Below are positions 50,685 through 59,526 of a stretch of 64,000 nt of DNA, in pieces. Source of the DNA: Alteromonas oceanisediminis (GTDB lineage: Bacteria; Pseudomonadota; Gammaproteobacteria; Enterobacterales; Alteromonadaceae). How positions within the stretch are numbered: position 1 is the stretch's first letter; each line of letters begins with the position of its first letter. Below the pieces are notes generated by a model. It was given only the letters and a program-made list of their open reading frames with translations, did not search any database and had not been told where the DNA came from. A program made the translations under genes and the position numbers. Location: positions 248,001 through 312,000 of the forward strand of contig NZ_JAHCTA010000004.1 in assembly GCF_018474025.1 (NCBI RefSeq), written 5' to 3'.

Positions 50685-52130
50685 TTAGCGCGGCAATGTT
50701 GGAAAGTTTATACCCGCCATGTCGCGTACCACACGCATGACCTGACAACTGTAACCAAATTCGTTGTCATACCAAACATAGAGTGTAACTCTGCTGTCAG
50801 CAACAATCGTTGCCTGAGAATCAACCACCGACGCTGCGCGCGAGCCAACCAAGTCAGTTGAAACAATTTCCTTTGATGCCGTGTAGTCAATCTGATGTTG
50901 CAGATCGGAAAACAGTGCCGTGTCACGCAAGAATTCATTCACACTGACTTTGTCTGTTGTTTTGCTTAAGTTCAGGTTCAGTATCGCCAGCGACACATTC
51001 GGCGTTGGTACTCTAATGGCATTACCTGTCAGCTTTCCAGCTAATTGCGGATACGCTTTCGCAACAGCTTTCGCTGCGCCGGTTTCAGTAATAACCATAT
51101 TGAGCGGTGCACTGCGGCCTCTGCGTTCAGCTTTATGATAATTATCAATCAAATTTTGATCGTTTGTATAAGAGTGCACAGTTTCAACGTGGCCACTCAC
51201 AATACCGTATTGCTCATCCAGTGCTTTTAACACAGGCGTGATTGCATTGGTGGTGCAACTTGCCGCCGATAGAATCGTATCTTCCGGCTTAATATCGCCA
51301 TGGTTAACACCATGCACAATATTCTTAATATCGCCCTTACCGGGTGCAGTGAGAATCGCTTTCGACGTTCCTTTCGCTTTGAGGTGTAAACCTAAACCAT
51401 CACGGTCTCGCCACATGCCCGTATTGTCAATTACGATAGCATCCTTGATGCCGTAAGTTGTGTAATCAATCTCATCTGGGCTATTGGCGTATATGACCTG
51501 AATGTAAGAACCGTTCGCTTTAATCGCTTTGCGTTCTTCGTCAACAGTGATGCTACCATTGAACGGACCGTGTACAGAATCCCTGCGCAATAAACTCGCT
51601 CGTTTTTCTAAGTCGCCTTCTTTACCGCCTCTCACGACAATCGCACGCAGTCTTAGTTTGTTTGACTGCCCCTGACGCTCAATCATCAGACGCGCCAATA
51701 ACCGACCAATTCGACCGAAGCCGTAAAGCACCACATCCTGCGGTTGCTGGCTGTCATCAAGATCCAAAACGTCGCTTAACGCATTTTTCAAATAGGCAAC
51801 ATGGTCAGTTTTATCCACCGCACTGCCGTAATGAAAATCAAATGCCAATTTGCCGATATCAATTTGCGCCGGCGCAAGTTTCATTTTACTGAGCGCTTCC
51901 AGAATAGGCCAACTCTCGCGAAGACGTAACTTCACGCCTTCGTGCAATCTCACACTGCGGTGTGCCTTAATAACGTCTATCGCACTGGCGTTTAACAACG
52001 GGCGACCATAAACGGTAATCTCAACGGCATGATTGCGATATAATTTGCCAATCAGCGGCAGCATCATCTCTGCGTATTCTTGTCGTTCTTGCCAACTTGA
52101 TTGTAACTCTTGTTCAAATTGCTGGTTCAT
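50685..52130 (-). CDS. Glyceraldehyde-3-phosphate dehydrogenase-like protein, long form
   Basis: A GAPDH paralogue of 481 residues, about 145 longer than standard. The extra part is an N-terminal helical region (1-130) of unknown role. The NAD-binding GFGRIGR is at 137-143, the catalytic cysteine is C292 (SAASCTTN), and the active-site histidine lies in ETVHSYTNDQNLID. The residue after beta-2 is not a clear NAD-type aspartate (IVVRGG), so cofactor preference is open. Long GAPDHs occur in Pseudomonas, Vibrio and Shewanella; their role may be gluconeogenic. ATG 52130 has AGGG upstream. Confidence 0.9.
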   Translation of the reverse strand: MNQQFEQELQSSWQERQEYAEMMLPLIGKLYRNHAVEITVYGRPLLNASAIDVIKAHRSVRLHEGVKLRLRESWPILEALSKMKLAPAQIDIGKLAFDFHYGSAVDKTDHVAYLKNALSDVLDLDDSQQPQDVVLYGFGRIGRLLARLMIERQGQSNKLRLRAIVVRGGKEGDLEKRASLLRRDSVHGPFNGSITVDEERKAIKANGSYIQVIYANSPDEIDYTTYGIKDAIVIDNTGMWRDRDGLGLHLKAKGTSKAILTAPGKGDIKNIVHGVNHGDIKPEDTILSAASCTTNAITPVLKALDEQYGIVSGHVETVHSYTNDQNLIDNYHKAERRGRSAPLNMVITETGAAKAVAKAYPQLAGKLTGNAIRVPTPNVSLAILNLNLSKTTDKVSVNEFLRDTALFSDLQHQIDYTASKEIVSTDLVGSRAASVVDSQATIVADSRVTLYVWYDNEFGYSCQVMRVVRDMAGINFPTLPR

Positions 52131-52308
52131 GCCCCACCCTGTCGTCAAAAAATTCGGTTTAGTCCATACTGAGAATTGCGCTACACTTGCCGCATGTGCG
52201 CCCCCGTAAATGAAGGTGCTTAATCTCAGCGGGCGCTATTGTAATGAAGCGTTTTAGTTTCGCCAAATTGTTGAAAATTTTCACATTCTAGGATTTATCG
52301 CCGAATTA

Positions 52309-53115
52309 ATGAGAAGTTTACGTAATTTATCCACACTTATCATTGTGCTAACGCTGCTGTATGGGTGTGGACAATTCTCCAGTAAAACGGTGGCAACACT
52401 GTGTGAAGAACGCCCAGATTTATGCAGCGACTTGAATCCTGATGCGTGGTGCCGAGCTGAAAAAGCGGAGATCATTCGGCATCGCTACCAATTTGAAAAC
52501 AGTGACGAAGATGCGCATAAATACGACCAGTTATTGAACTTCGAACGGTATCAGGCTTGCGTGAGTAAAGCCGCTCAAATTAAACATATCAAATTACGCG
52601 ATAAAGAAGCTGGGAGGATGAAAGGCCTGCTCACAGCCCAGCGTGAACTCAAACGCCTTTCAGCTGAGACAAGATTATCCGACAATCCCTATCTAGCCTA
52701 TTACCAGTGGTCTCGACATGGCCACAAAGATGCCTTGGCGCGGTTTCTTCAACATGAAGAGAGTGGTCAGCTTGAGACCGCAGAATTGCAAGTCTCACTC
52801 GCTACGTATTGGGTCAAACGCGATAGCGCGAAAGCCATCAATGCCCTGTACTCAGCGCTGAGTTTGTACGATAAAGATGAGGTCATCGACACCGAAATTT
52901 TTTCATCGCTGTATACTCTGCATTATGAACGTAAAGCTTATGAACAGGCTGTGGTTTGGGGTTTGGTCGGTGAAAAATTTGGCGATGAAAAACTGAATCG
53001 GGCGGCCTTACTTCAGATCGCTGAAACGCATGAGATTTCAACGGACTGGGCATTGCGCAGAGCCGATTTTTTGTTCGATAAAGTCAATGATCGCGATTTC
53101 AATTTTGAGTCTTAA
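52309..53115 (+). CDS. DUF2989 lipoprotein
   Basis: A 268-residue predicted lipoprotein with a signal sequence and lipobox LYGC (lipidated C20). The conserved start of the mature protein (LCEERPDLCSDLNPDAWCRAEKAEIIRHRY) identifies the DUF2989 family found in Vibrio, Shewanella and relatives. Four further cysteines lie in residues 32-80. The C-terminal half has TPR/Sel1-like helices (ALYSALSLYDKDE, QAVVWGLVGEKFGD). Function unknown. Confidence 0.85.
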   Translation: MRSLRNLSTLIIVLTLLYGCGQFSSKTVATLCEERPDLCSDLNPDAWCRAEKAEIIRHRYQFENSDEDAHKYDQLLNFERYQACVSKAAQIKHIKLRDKEAGRMKGLLTAQRELKRLSAETRLSDNPYLAYYQWSRHGHKDALARFLQHEESGQLETAELQVSLATYWVKRDSAKAINALYSALSLYDKDEVIDTEIFSSLYTLHYERKAYEQAVVWGLVGEKFGDEKLNRAALLQIAETHEISTDWALRRADFLFDKVNDRDFNFES

Positions 53116-53227
53116 CTGAAATTTAATTTCATTTTTTTACGAAAAATATTTTTTGCATCGCGCTGTGACTTGCGTAAACAATCTCGAACACTCACCTGCC
53201 ATTGGCCTCGAGCGCGCATCAGAGGCC

Positions 53228-53620
53228 TTATGTTTCATTGGCAGAACGGAATTTAATTGAGACTGAGTTGACGCAATAGCGTTTGCCAGTATCTGTAGGC
53301 CCATCATCAAATACATGCCCCAAATGCGCATCGCAGTGTTTGCAGACAATCTCCACGCGCCGCATACCATGGCTTTCATCGAACTCATAACCGACGTTGT
53401 CGTCAGCAGATTGCGCATCAAACGACGGCCAACCACAATGTGAGTCAAATTTCGAGGTCGCGTCAAATAATGGTTCACCACAGCAGGTACAGTGATACGT
53501 TCCCGGCGCAAACTGATTGAGCAATTCACCACTGAACGGTTTTTCGGTGCCTTTCTCACGGCACACTCGGTATTCTTCCGGCGTGAGCTGCTCGCGCCAT
53601 TCCTGCGGTGTTTTTTTCAT
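53228..53620 (-). CDS. msrB: Peptide-methionine (R)-S-oxide reductase MsrB
   Basis: MsrB repairs R-methionine sulfoxide in proteins. The 130-residue enzyme has zinc ligands C44, C47, C93 and C96, the HCGWPSF motif with the resolving cysteine C62, and the catalytic C116 in GKRYCVNSVSI. The ATG at 53620 has GGAGGG upstream. It follows gnd by 55 bases and may be read with it. Confidence 0.97.
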   Translation of the reverse strand: MKKTPQEWREQLTPEEYRVCREKGTEKPFSGELLNQFAPGTYHCTCCGEPLFDATSKFDSHCGWPSFDAQSADDNVGYEFDESHGMRRVEIVCKHCDAHLGHVFDDGPTDTGKRYCVNSVSIKFRSANET

Positions 53621-53675
53621 AAGCTATACCCTCCAAATAACTGACAGGTGATACGCGTTATTCCACGAAACAGAT

Positions 53676-55226
53676 TTACTTTTTCACTGTGACCTGAGGT
53701 CTGGCTGGATCATTCCATTCAATATGAAAATATTTTGTGTCAGGTTTATCCACCCGCTGAAAAGAATGCGCACCAAAGAAGTCACGCTGCCCCTGCAGTA
53801 AATTCGCTGGCAACACGTCACATCGATACGAATCGTAGTAACTTAATGCTGACGTCATAGCAGGGCACGGTACACCGCTTAACACCGCGTGACTGATAGC
53901 ACTGCGCCAATCTTGTTGAAAGCGCGCAATCTGGTCGGCGAAGAACGGATCGACCAACAGATTGGCGAGTTGATCGTTTTGCTCATAAGCATGCGTAATT
54001 GATTGCAAAAACACAGCACGAATAATACAACCGGCACGCCAGATTTTGGCGATCTCAGCAAACTCTAGCTTCCAACCATGTTCTTTGGCTGCAATATCCA
54101 TCAACTGAAAACCTTGTGCGTAGGCACAAATTTTACTGCAGTAAAGCGCGTTTTTGAGCGCATCCACTATCGCTGTTTTTTGAGATGCCGAATAGCGTTG
54201 AGCTTCAGGGCCAACCAGCGTTTGACTGGCGGCTTGGCGCTCGCGTTTCAAGCTGGATAAACTGCGAGCAAATACGGCTTGGGTGATAGTTTGGGCTGGG
54301 CTCCCCACTTGTAGCGCACTGACCGCAGTCCACAAGCCGGTACCTTTCTGGCCTGCACGATCGAGGATCACATCAACCAATGGTTGACCGGTTTCTTCAT
54401 CAATTTGTTCAAGCACTTCCGCACTGATCTCAATGAGGTAGCTGTTGAGTTCCCCCTGATTCCAATCTCTGAAAACCGCGGCAATGTCACTGGGCATCAT
54501 ACCCAGTGCTGAGCGCATGACATGGTAGGCCTCACAAATTAACTGCATGTCGGCATACTCTATACCGTTGTGCACCATTTTCACGTAATGACCCGCGCCA
54601 ACTGGGCCAATATAGGTCGCACAGGGTTCGCCCTCTTTAACGGGGTGACCCGGCGTATTGGATTCGATCGGTTTGCCGGTTTCTGGATCCACCTTAGCCG
54701 CAATAGACTGCAATACTGGCTCAAGTCTTGTCCATGCATAGGGATCGCCAGAGGGCATCAAAGAAGGGCCAAAACGCGCGCCAACTTCACCGCCGGAAAC
54801 GGCTGTCGAAAAGAAAATAAACTTACCCTTATATTGTTGCTCCCGCGCCACGGAGTCAGTCCACAAACTATTTCCTGTGTCGACAACAATATCATCGGCA
54901 GCGATACCAGCGTCGATAAGATGATGACAAACATGATCAACTGGATCGCCGGCCGGGACAGACAAAATGATCATGTGAGGCGCATTTAACTTGCTCAGTA
55001 ATTCAGTGTAGGAACGGCACGCTTCAACACGGGCAGGTGCGTCGCCACGCTCTGCAGCATCCTGCTCAATAATGGCGTCCACTTTTGACTGGTCAAGGTC
55101 AAAGCACGCAATACGATAGCCATTGTCCGCTAAATTTAACGTTAGGTTTTTGCCCATGACACCAAGGCCAATAAAGCCAATATCACATTGTGGCTGGCTG
55201 TTTTGAGTTGATGTGTTCTGCGTCAT
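53676..55226 (-). CDS. gnd: 6-phosphogluconate dehydrogenase, decarboxylating
   Basis: Gnd oxidises 6-phosphogluconate to ribulose 5-phosphate with NADP. GLGVMGKNLTLNLADNGY binds the cofactor, ILSVPAG and GPSLMPSGD follow, and the substrate-binding GHYVKMVHNGIEYADMQ contains the catalytic lysine. At 516 residues it is the long form (E. coli has 468). It is 47 bases after glgX, so it may be the end of the malQ-glgB-glgX transcript. Confidence 0.96.
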   Translation of the reverse strand: MTQNTSTQNSQPQCDIGFIGLGVMGKNLTLNLADNGYRIACFDLDQSKVDAIIEQDAAERGDAPARVEACRSYTELLSKLNAPHMIILSVPAGDPVDHVCHHLIDAGIAADDIVVDTGNSLWTDSVAREQQYKGKFIFFSTAVSGGEVGARFGPSLMPSGDPYAWTRLEPVLQSIAAKVDPETGKPIESNTPGHPVKEGEPCATYIGPVGAGHYVKMVHNGIEYADMQLICEAYHVMRSALGMMPSDIAAVFRDWNQGELNSYLIEISAEVLEQIDEETGQPLVDVILDRAGQKGTGLWTAVSALQVGSPAQTITQAVFARSLSSLKRERQAASQTLVGPEAQRYSASQKTAIVDALKNALYCSKICAYAQGFQLMDIAAKEHGWKLEFAEIAKIWRAGCIIRAVFLQSITHAYEQNDQLANLLVDPFFADQIARFQQDWRSAISHAVLSGVPCPAMTSALSYYDSYRCDVLPANLLQGQRDFFGAHSFQRVDKPDTKYFHIEWNDPARPQVTVKK

Positions 55227-55273
55227 CGAAGATCCCCATTCCGGTAATGGGGCGGCATGATAGCAAAGCTAGA

Positions 55274-57328
55274 TTAATAGGAGTAGGTGAAAATTGCGAT
55301 GGATTTGCCCGCTTGCAGAAACAGTTGCTTTACGCAGACCTTGGGCTGGGCACTTAATCTTGCGTACCGAGTATCAAGGCGTAGAGTCCACCCACCATTC
55401 ATGCTCAACATCGGTAAACTAAAACGCACGTCATCGTCGCTGGCATTGACACAAATTAACCAATGCTCTGCTCTTTCCGTTGGCTGAGTGTCGCAGGCGC
55501 CACCGCGTATCTCTAACGCAAACGCCTGATTTTCCATTTCGTGCCAATCTTGTGGTGCTTTTTTACTGCCATCGGGTTTGTACCAGCGTATCGCTGCAAC
55601 GTTAGCGGTGGCGTAATAGGGATCGTCGGCCATATGCAACTGCTGTAGCAAAAAACTGCTGTTGCGCAGCGCGATGATATCTTTACAGAAATCCAAAAAA
55701 TCTTGCTGGGTACTGTTCAAATTCCAGCCGAGCCAATTCAACTCATTGTCTTGGCAGTAGGTATTGTTGTTTCCTTGTTTAGAACGGCTCAGTTCATCAC
55801 CGCCCAATACATGCGGAGTGCCTTGCGATAGCATTAACGTGGCGAACAAGTTGCGTTTCTGCCGTTCACGCAGCGCGATAATTTTAGCATCCGTCGTAAA
55901 ACCCTCTACACCATAATTGGCAGAAAGGTTGTGCGAATGGCCGTCACGATTTTCTTCTAAATTAGCGGCATTGTGTTTTTCGGCATAGCTAACTAAATCT
56001 TGTAACGAAAAACCATCATGATAGGTCAGTGGGTTGACCGATGTCGTGACGGGCCTGACGCCCTTATGAAACAGGTCGCGCGATCCCATCAGGCGAGTTG
56101 CTAAGTCACTGGTTAACCCCTTATCGCCGCGCCAGAATGCGCGCACTGTGTCGCGAAACTTATCATTACACTCGCGCCATCCGTCAGGAAAGCCCCCCAC
56201 TTGGTAGCCGCCTAGGCCAATGTCCCACGGTTCGGCAACCAGTAAAACATCACGTAAAATGGGGTCTTGCTGAAGGGCTCTGAAAAACCCGGCTTGTGCT
56301 GTAAACGTTAATGGGTCACGACCTAAACTGGCAGCTAAGTCAAAACGAAAACCATCCACACCGATGACCGTGACCCAATGGCGCAAGGCATCCAACACTA
56401 ACGTGAGCATGTGTGGATTGGCCACGTTGAAGCTGTTGCCGCAGCCCGAATGATTGAAGAAGGATTTCTTACCGTTTGCCTGCTGTTCGTACAGATAGGC
56501 ATGATTCGGGCAGAGCCCTTTAAAGCTTAATACAACCCCGCCATCGCCACCTTCTGCGGTGTGATTGAATACCACGTCGACAATCACTTCTAACCCAGCA
56601 TCATGATAACGTTGTACCATCTGCTGGCATTCTTCTAAAGCATTCTGATAGGCGTAGCGCGGTTCTACAGCAAAAAAGTTAATCGGGTTGTAACCCCAGT
56701 AATTGGTCAGGCCTTTTTCGGTGATATAGGGCTCTGGCATAAAGCTGGCGAGCGGCAAAAACTGCACAGTCGTCACCCCAAGCTGTTTGAGATGCTGCAA
56801 AATACTGGGGTGGGCCGCCCCCAGATACGTGCCTTGTAGATGTGCGGGTACATCGGGGTGAAGCTTACTGATACCTTTTACGTGGGCCTCATAAATGATT
56901 CGCGGAGCCCGTTTATCTAAGCGCTTTCGAGGCGGTGCTTTTGTAGGCAAAGCAACGACACCCTTGGGTAGCATGAACTGACTATCGCCCTCATATTGCT
57001 GCGCGTTCCAATGACAGGCTCTATTCAGTTTACGTGCGTAAGGGTCGATAAGTAGCTTCTGTTCGGTCACATCCGGGTGTGTGGATTTCACGCGAAACCC
57101 ATACAATTGCCCTTCTTCGATCCCCTCTATAGCGACATGACGCACAGGGCCACTACGCCCTACCATGTCAACGGTCGCAAGTTCTTCCTCAGTGTCAGGA
57201 TGATACAAGCAAACCGTCACTCCATCAGTATCGGGCGCGAATACGGCAAAATTACAACGCCCCTCGTCCACTGATGCCCCCAGCGGAACAGGGCTTCCCG
57301 GCGTGACTATTAAAGGTGAGTTTTGCAC
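55274..57328 (-). CDS. glgX: Glycogen debranching enzyme GlgX
   Basis: GlgX hydrolyses alpha-1,6 branches of phosphorylase-limited glycogen. The N-terminal CBM48 domain (about 10-110) precedes the GH13 barrel with DVVFNHTAEGG at 251-261, the nucleophile D330 (VDGFRFDLA) and the acid E366 (LLVAEPWDIG). At 684 residues it fits isoamylase-type debranching enzymes. The start is GTG at 57328, six bases after the glgB stop. Confidence 0.96.
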   Translation of the reverse strand: MQNSPLIVTPGSPVPLGASVDEGRCNFAVFAPDTDGVTVCLYHPDTEEELATVDMVGRSGPVRHVAIEGIEEGQLYGFRVKSTHPDVTEQKLLIDPYARKLNRACHWNAQQYEGDSQFMLPKGVVALPTKAPPRKRLDKRAPRIIYEAHVKGISKLHPDVPAHLQGTYLGAAHPSILQHLKQLGVTTVQFLPLASFMPEPYITEKGLTNYWGYNPINFFAVEPRYAYQNALEECQQMVQRYHDAGLEVIVDVVFNHTAEGGDGGVVLSFKGLCPNHAYLYEQQANGKKSFFNHSGCGNSFNVANPHMLTLVLDALRHWVTVIGVDGFRFDLAASLGRDPLTFTAQAGFFRALQQDPILRDVLLVAEPWDIGLGGYQVGGFPDGWRECNDKFRDTVRAFWRGDKGLTSDLATRLMGSRDLFHKGVRPVTTSVNPLTYHDGFSLQDLVSYAEKHNAANLEENRDGHSHNLSANYGVEGFTTDAKIIALRERQKRNLFATLMLSQGTPHVLGGDELSRSKQGNNNTYCQDNELNWLGWNLNSTQQDFLDFCKDIIALRNSSFLLQQLHMADDPYYATANVAAIRWYKPDGSKKAPQDWHEMENQAFALEIRGGACDTQPTERAEHWLICVNASDDDVRFSLPMLSMNGGWTLRLDTRYARLSAQPKVCVKQLFLQAGKSIAIFTYSY

Positions 57329-57334
57329 CGCAGG

Positions 57335-59518
57335 TTATCCGTTGAACGCAATAAACAACGTAGCGAGTGGCGGTAGAGATATCACTACACAATGGTCGCG
57401 ATGATTCCAAGCCTCGTTTGTCGCCTCAAGGTGTGTACTGCCGGCGTAGTCTGATCCCCAAAATGCGCCTGCATCCGTGTTCAGCAGCACGGTGTAATGA
57501 CCACTGTCTTCAACGCCGAGTTTAAACTGATCACGCGGCAGCGGTGTAAAGTTGGTGATCACATAGACTTTTTGCTTGCGATCCGCACTGTAGCGAACGA
57601 ATGACAACACACTTTGCTCAGCGTTTTCATGATCAAGCCAGGCAAAACCGGCTTGCGTGGTATCACCTTCGTGCAGCGCGGGTAACGTGCGATAGAGTGT
57701 ATTCAATTCACGATACAACGATTGAACGCCTTTGTGTTTGTCGTACTGAAGCAAGTCCCACTGTAGCTGGCCATCATGATCCCACTCTCTCGGTTGCGCC
57801 AACTCAACGCCCATGAAATTAAGTTTCTTGCCCGGGTGTGCATACATAAATGCCGCATAGCAGCGCAAATTTGCAGCCTGCTGCCATTCATCGCCGGGCA
57901 TTTTATGCAGCATCGAGCCTTTGCCATGCACAACTTCATCGTGAGAGATGGGTAATACAAAATTCTCATTAAATGCATAGACCATGCTAAAGGTTATATC
58001 GCCATGATGGTAACGACGATAAGCAGGATCTTTACTGATAAAATGTAAAGAGTCATGCATCCAGCCCATATTCCACTTGAACCCAAAGCCCAACCCGCCG
58101 TCATACACAGGGCGTGAAACTTTTGGATACGAGGTAGACTCTTCGGCAATGGTCATGGCGTTGGGGAATTGCTTGTAAACCGCTTGATTCATCCATTGCA
58201 ACAGGCTAATGGCTTCATAGTTGTGGTTTCCACCATCAACATTCGGGATCCACTCCCCGTCGTTGCGTGAATAGTCAAGATACAGCATGCTGGCCACGGC
58301 ATCGACGCGCAGACCATCGATATGAAATTTATCCAACCAATACAATGCATTTGCAACCAGAAACTGTCGCACCGTTTGTTTGCCGAAGTCGTAAATGCAG
58401 GAGTTCCAGTCCGGATGCCAGCCTTTGCGAGGGTCTTCATATTCGTACACACAGGTGCCATCAAACCGAGCCAAGCCGTGCCCGTCTTCAGGAAAGTGAG
58501 CAGGCACCCAGTCAATGATAACGCCGACACCATGCTGATGGCACTGATCCACAAAGTACTTAAAATCATCTGGATGACCAAAGCGACTCGTGGGCGCAAA
58601 CAACCCGACAGGCTGGTAACCCCACGAACCATCAAAAGGGTATTCCGATACCGGCATCAATTCGACATGGGTGTAGCGCATGTCGACCAGATACGGAATC
58701 AGCTCATTGGCTAAATCACGGTAGCTTAGATAACGTTCAGCCGGATCAGATGGACGCTTCCATGACCCCAGGTGTACTTCATAGATCGACATAGGTTGCG
58801 TGTATGGATTGACCGAACTACGATTCATCCAATCAGAATCTTGCCAGTCGTACTGACTATGGTCATAAACGCGCGATGCATGTGAAGGATGCTGCTCAGC
58901 ACTGAAACCGAGCGGGTCGGCTTTATGCGGTAAAGTATTGCCCTGCGCATCCTTGATTTGGTATTTATACTGCGTGCCAGCTCCCAGATTCGGTACAAAC
59001 AACACCCAAAAGCCTAAGTCAGTGCGCTGCATTGGATGGCTTGAACCGTTCCAAAGATTAAAATCACCAATCAGTGACACCGCCGATGCGTTCGGCGCAT
59101 AAACGGCAAACCGAACCCCCTGAACACTGAGTTTTGATTCGGTCTCTGCGGTGTACAACTGCGCACCTGCCTGTCGATAGAGATTTTCCGGCGCGTGATC
59201 GATGTAATGCACCGCGTGAAAAGCTTCTGCCTGAAACTGGTAGGGGTCAATACAGCGGTAGGTTGTTTCCGGTGTCGTAATGTTAAACGCATACGTAAAG
59301 CGCTTTTTAATGCGTTTAAGGGTCAGAGAAAACCAATGAGGGTGTTCACCTTGCGATAGCTCGCCACGTTCTTTACCGGTTTTCAGGTCAATCAACGTGA
59401 CCGACGTCGCGCCCGGAAGCCAGGCATTGAACACTGCACCGGTGCTTTCCCATTGAGCGCCAAGATGGCTAAACGGCGTGCTACAGCTCGCATTTTCTAA
59501 CTGGTGAACACTCTTCAT
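57335..59518 (-). CDS. glgB: 1,4-alpha-glucan branching enzyme GlgB
   Basis: GlgB makes the alpha-1,6 branches of glycogen. Two N-terminal CBM48-like domains (about 20-115 and 130-225) are followed by the GH13 barrel with the nucleophile D406 (DGLRVDAVASMLYLDYSR) and the acid E459 (TIAEESTS), in the same places as in the E. coli enzyme. The 727 residues equal the E. coli length within one. It is eight bases after malQ and six before glgX. Confidence 0.98.
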   Translation of the reverse strand: MKSVHQLENASCSTPFSHLGAQWESTGAVFNAWLPGATSVTLIDLKTGKERGELSQGEHPHWFSLTLKRIKKRFTYAFNITTPETTYRCIDPYQFQAEAFHAVHYIDHAPENLYRQAGAQLYTAETESKLSVQGVRFAVYAPNASAVSLIGDFNLWNGSSHPMQRTDLGFWVLFVPNLGAGTQYKYQIKDAQGNTLPHKADPLGFSAEQHPSHASRVYDHSQYDWQDSDWMNRSSVNPYTQPMSIYEVHLGSWKRPSDPAERYLSYRDLANELIPYLVDMRYTHVELMPVSEYPFDGSWGYQPVGLFAPTSRFGHPDDFKYFVDQCHQHGVGVIIDWVPAHFPEDGHGLARFDGTCVYEYEDPRKGWHPDWNSCIYDFGKQTVRQFLVANALYWLDKFHIDGLRVDAVASMLYLDYSRNDGEWIPNVDGGNHNYEAISLLQWMNQAVYKQFPNAMTIAEESTSYPKVSRPVYDGGLGFGFKWNMGWMHDSLHFISKDPAYRRYHHGDITFSMVYAFNENFVLPISHDEVVHGKGSMLHKMPGDEWQQAANLRCYAAFMYAHPGKKLNFMGVELAQPREWDHDGQLQWDLLQYDKHKGVQSLYRELNTLYRTLPALHEGDTTQAGFAWLDHENAEQSVLSFVRYSADRKQKVYVITNFTPLPRDQFKLGVEDSGHYTVLLNTDAGAFWGSDYAGSTHLEATNEAWNHRDHCVVISLPPLATLFIAFNG

Positions 59519-59526
59519 ATCCTTCC

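Noticed and set aside
53118-53137. GAAATT/AATTTC followed by T residues after the DUF2989 gene
   Set aside because: The palindrome is AT-only with almost no loop; it may end transcription but is not stable enough to call.
53204-53227. GGCCTC/GAGGCC stem directly after the msrB stop
   Set aside because: Only 6 bp with a 12-base loop and no T run on either strand; not enough for a terminator call.
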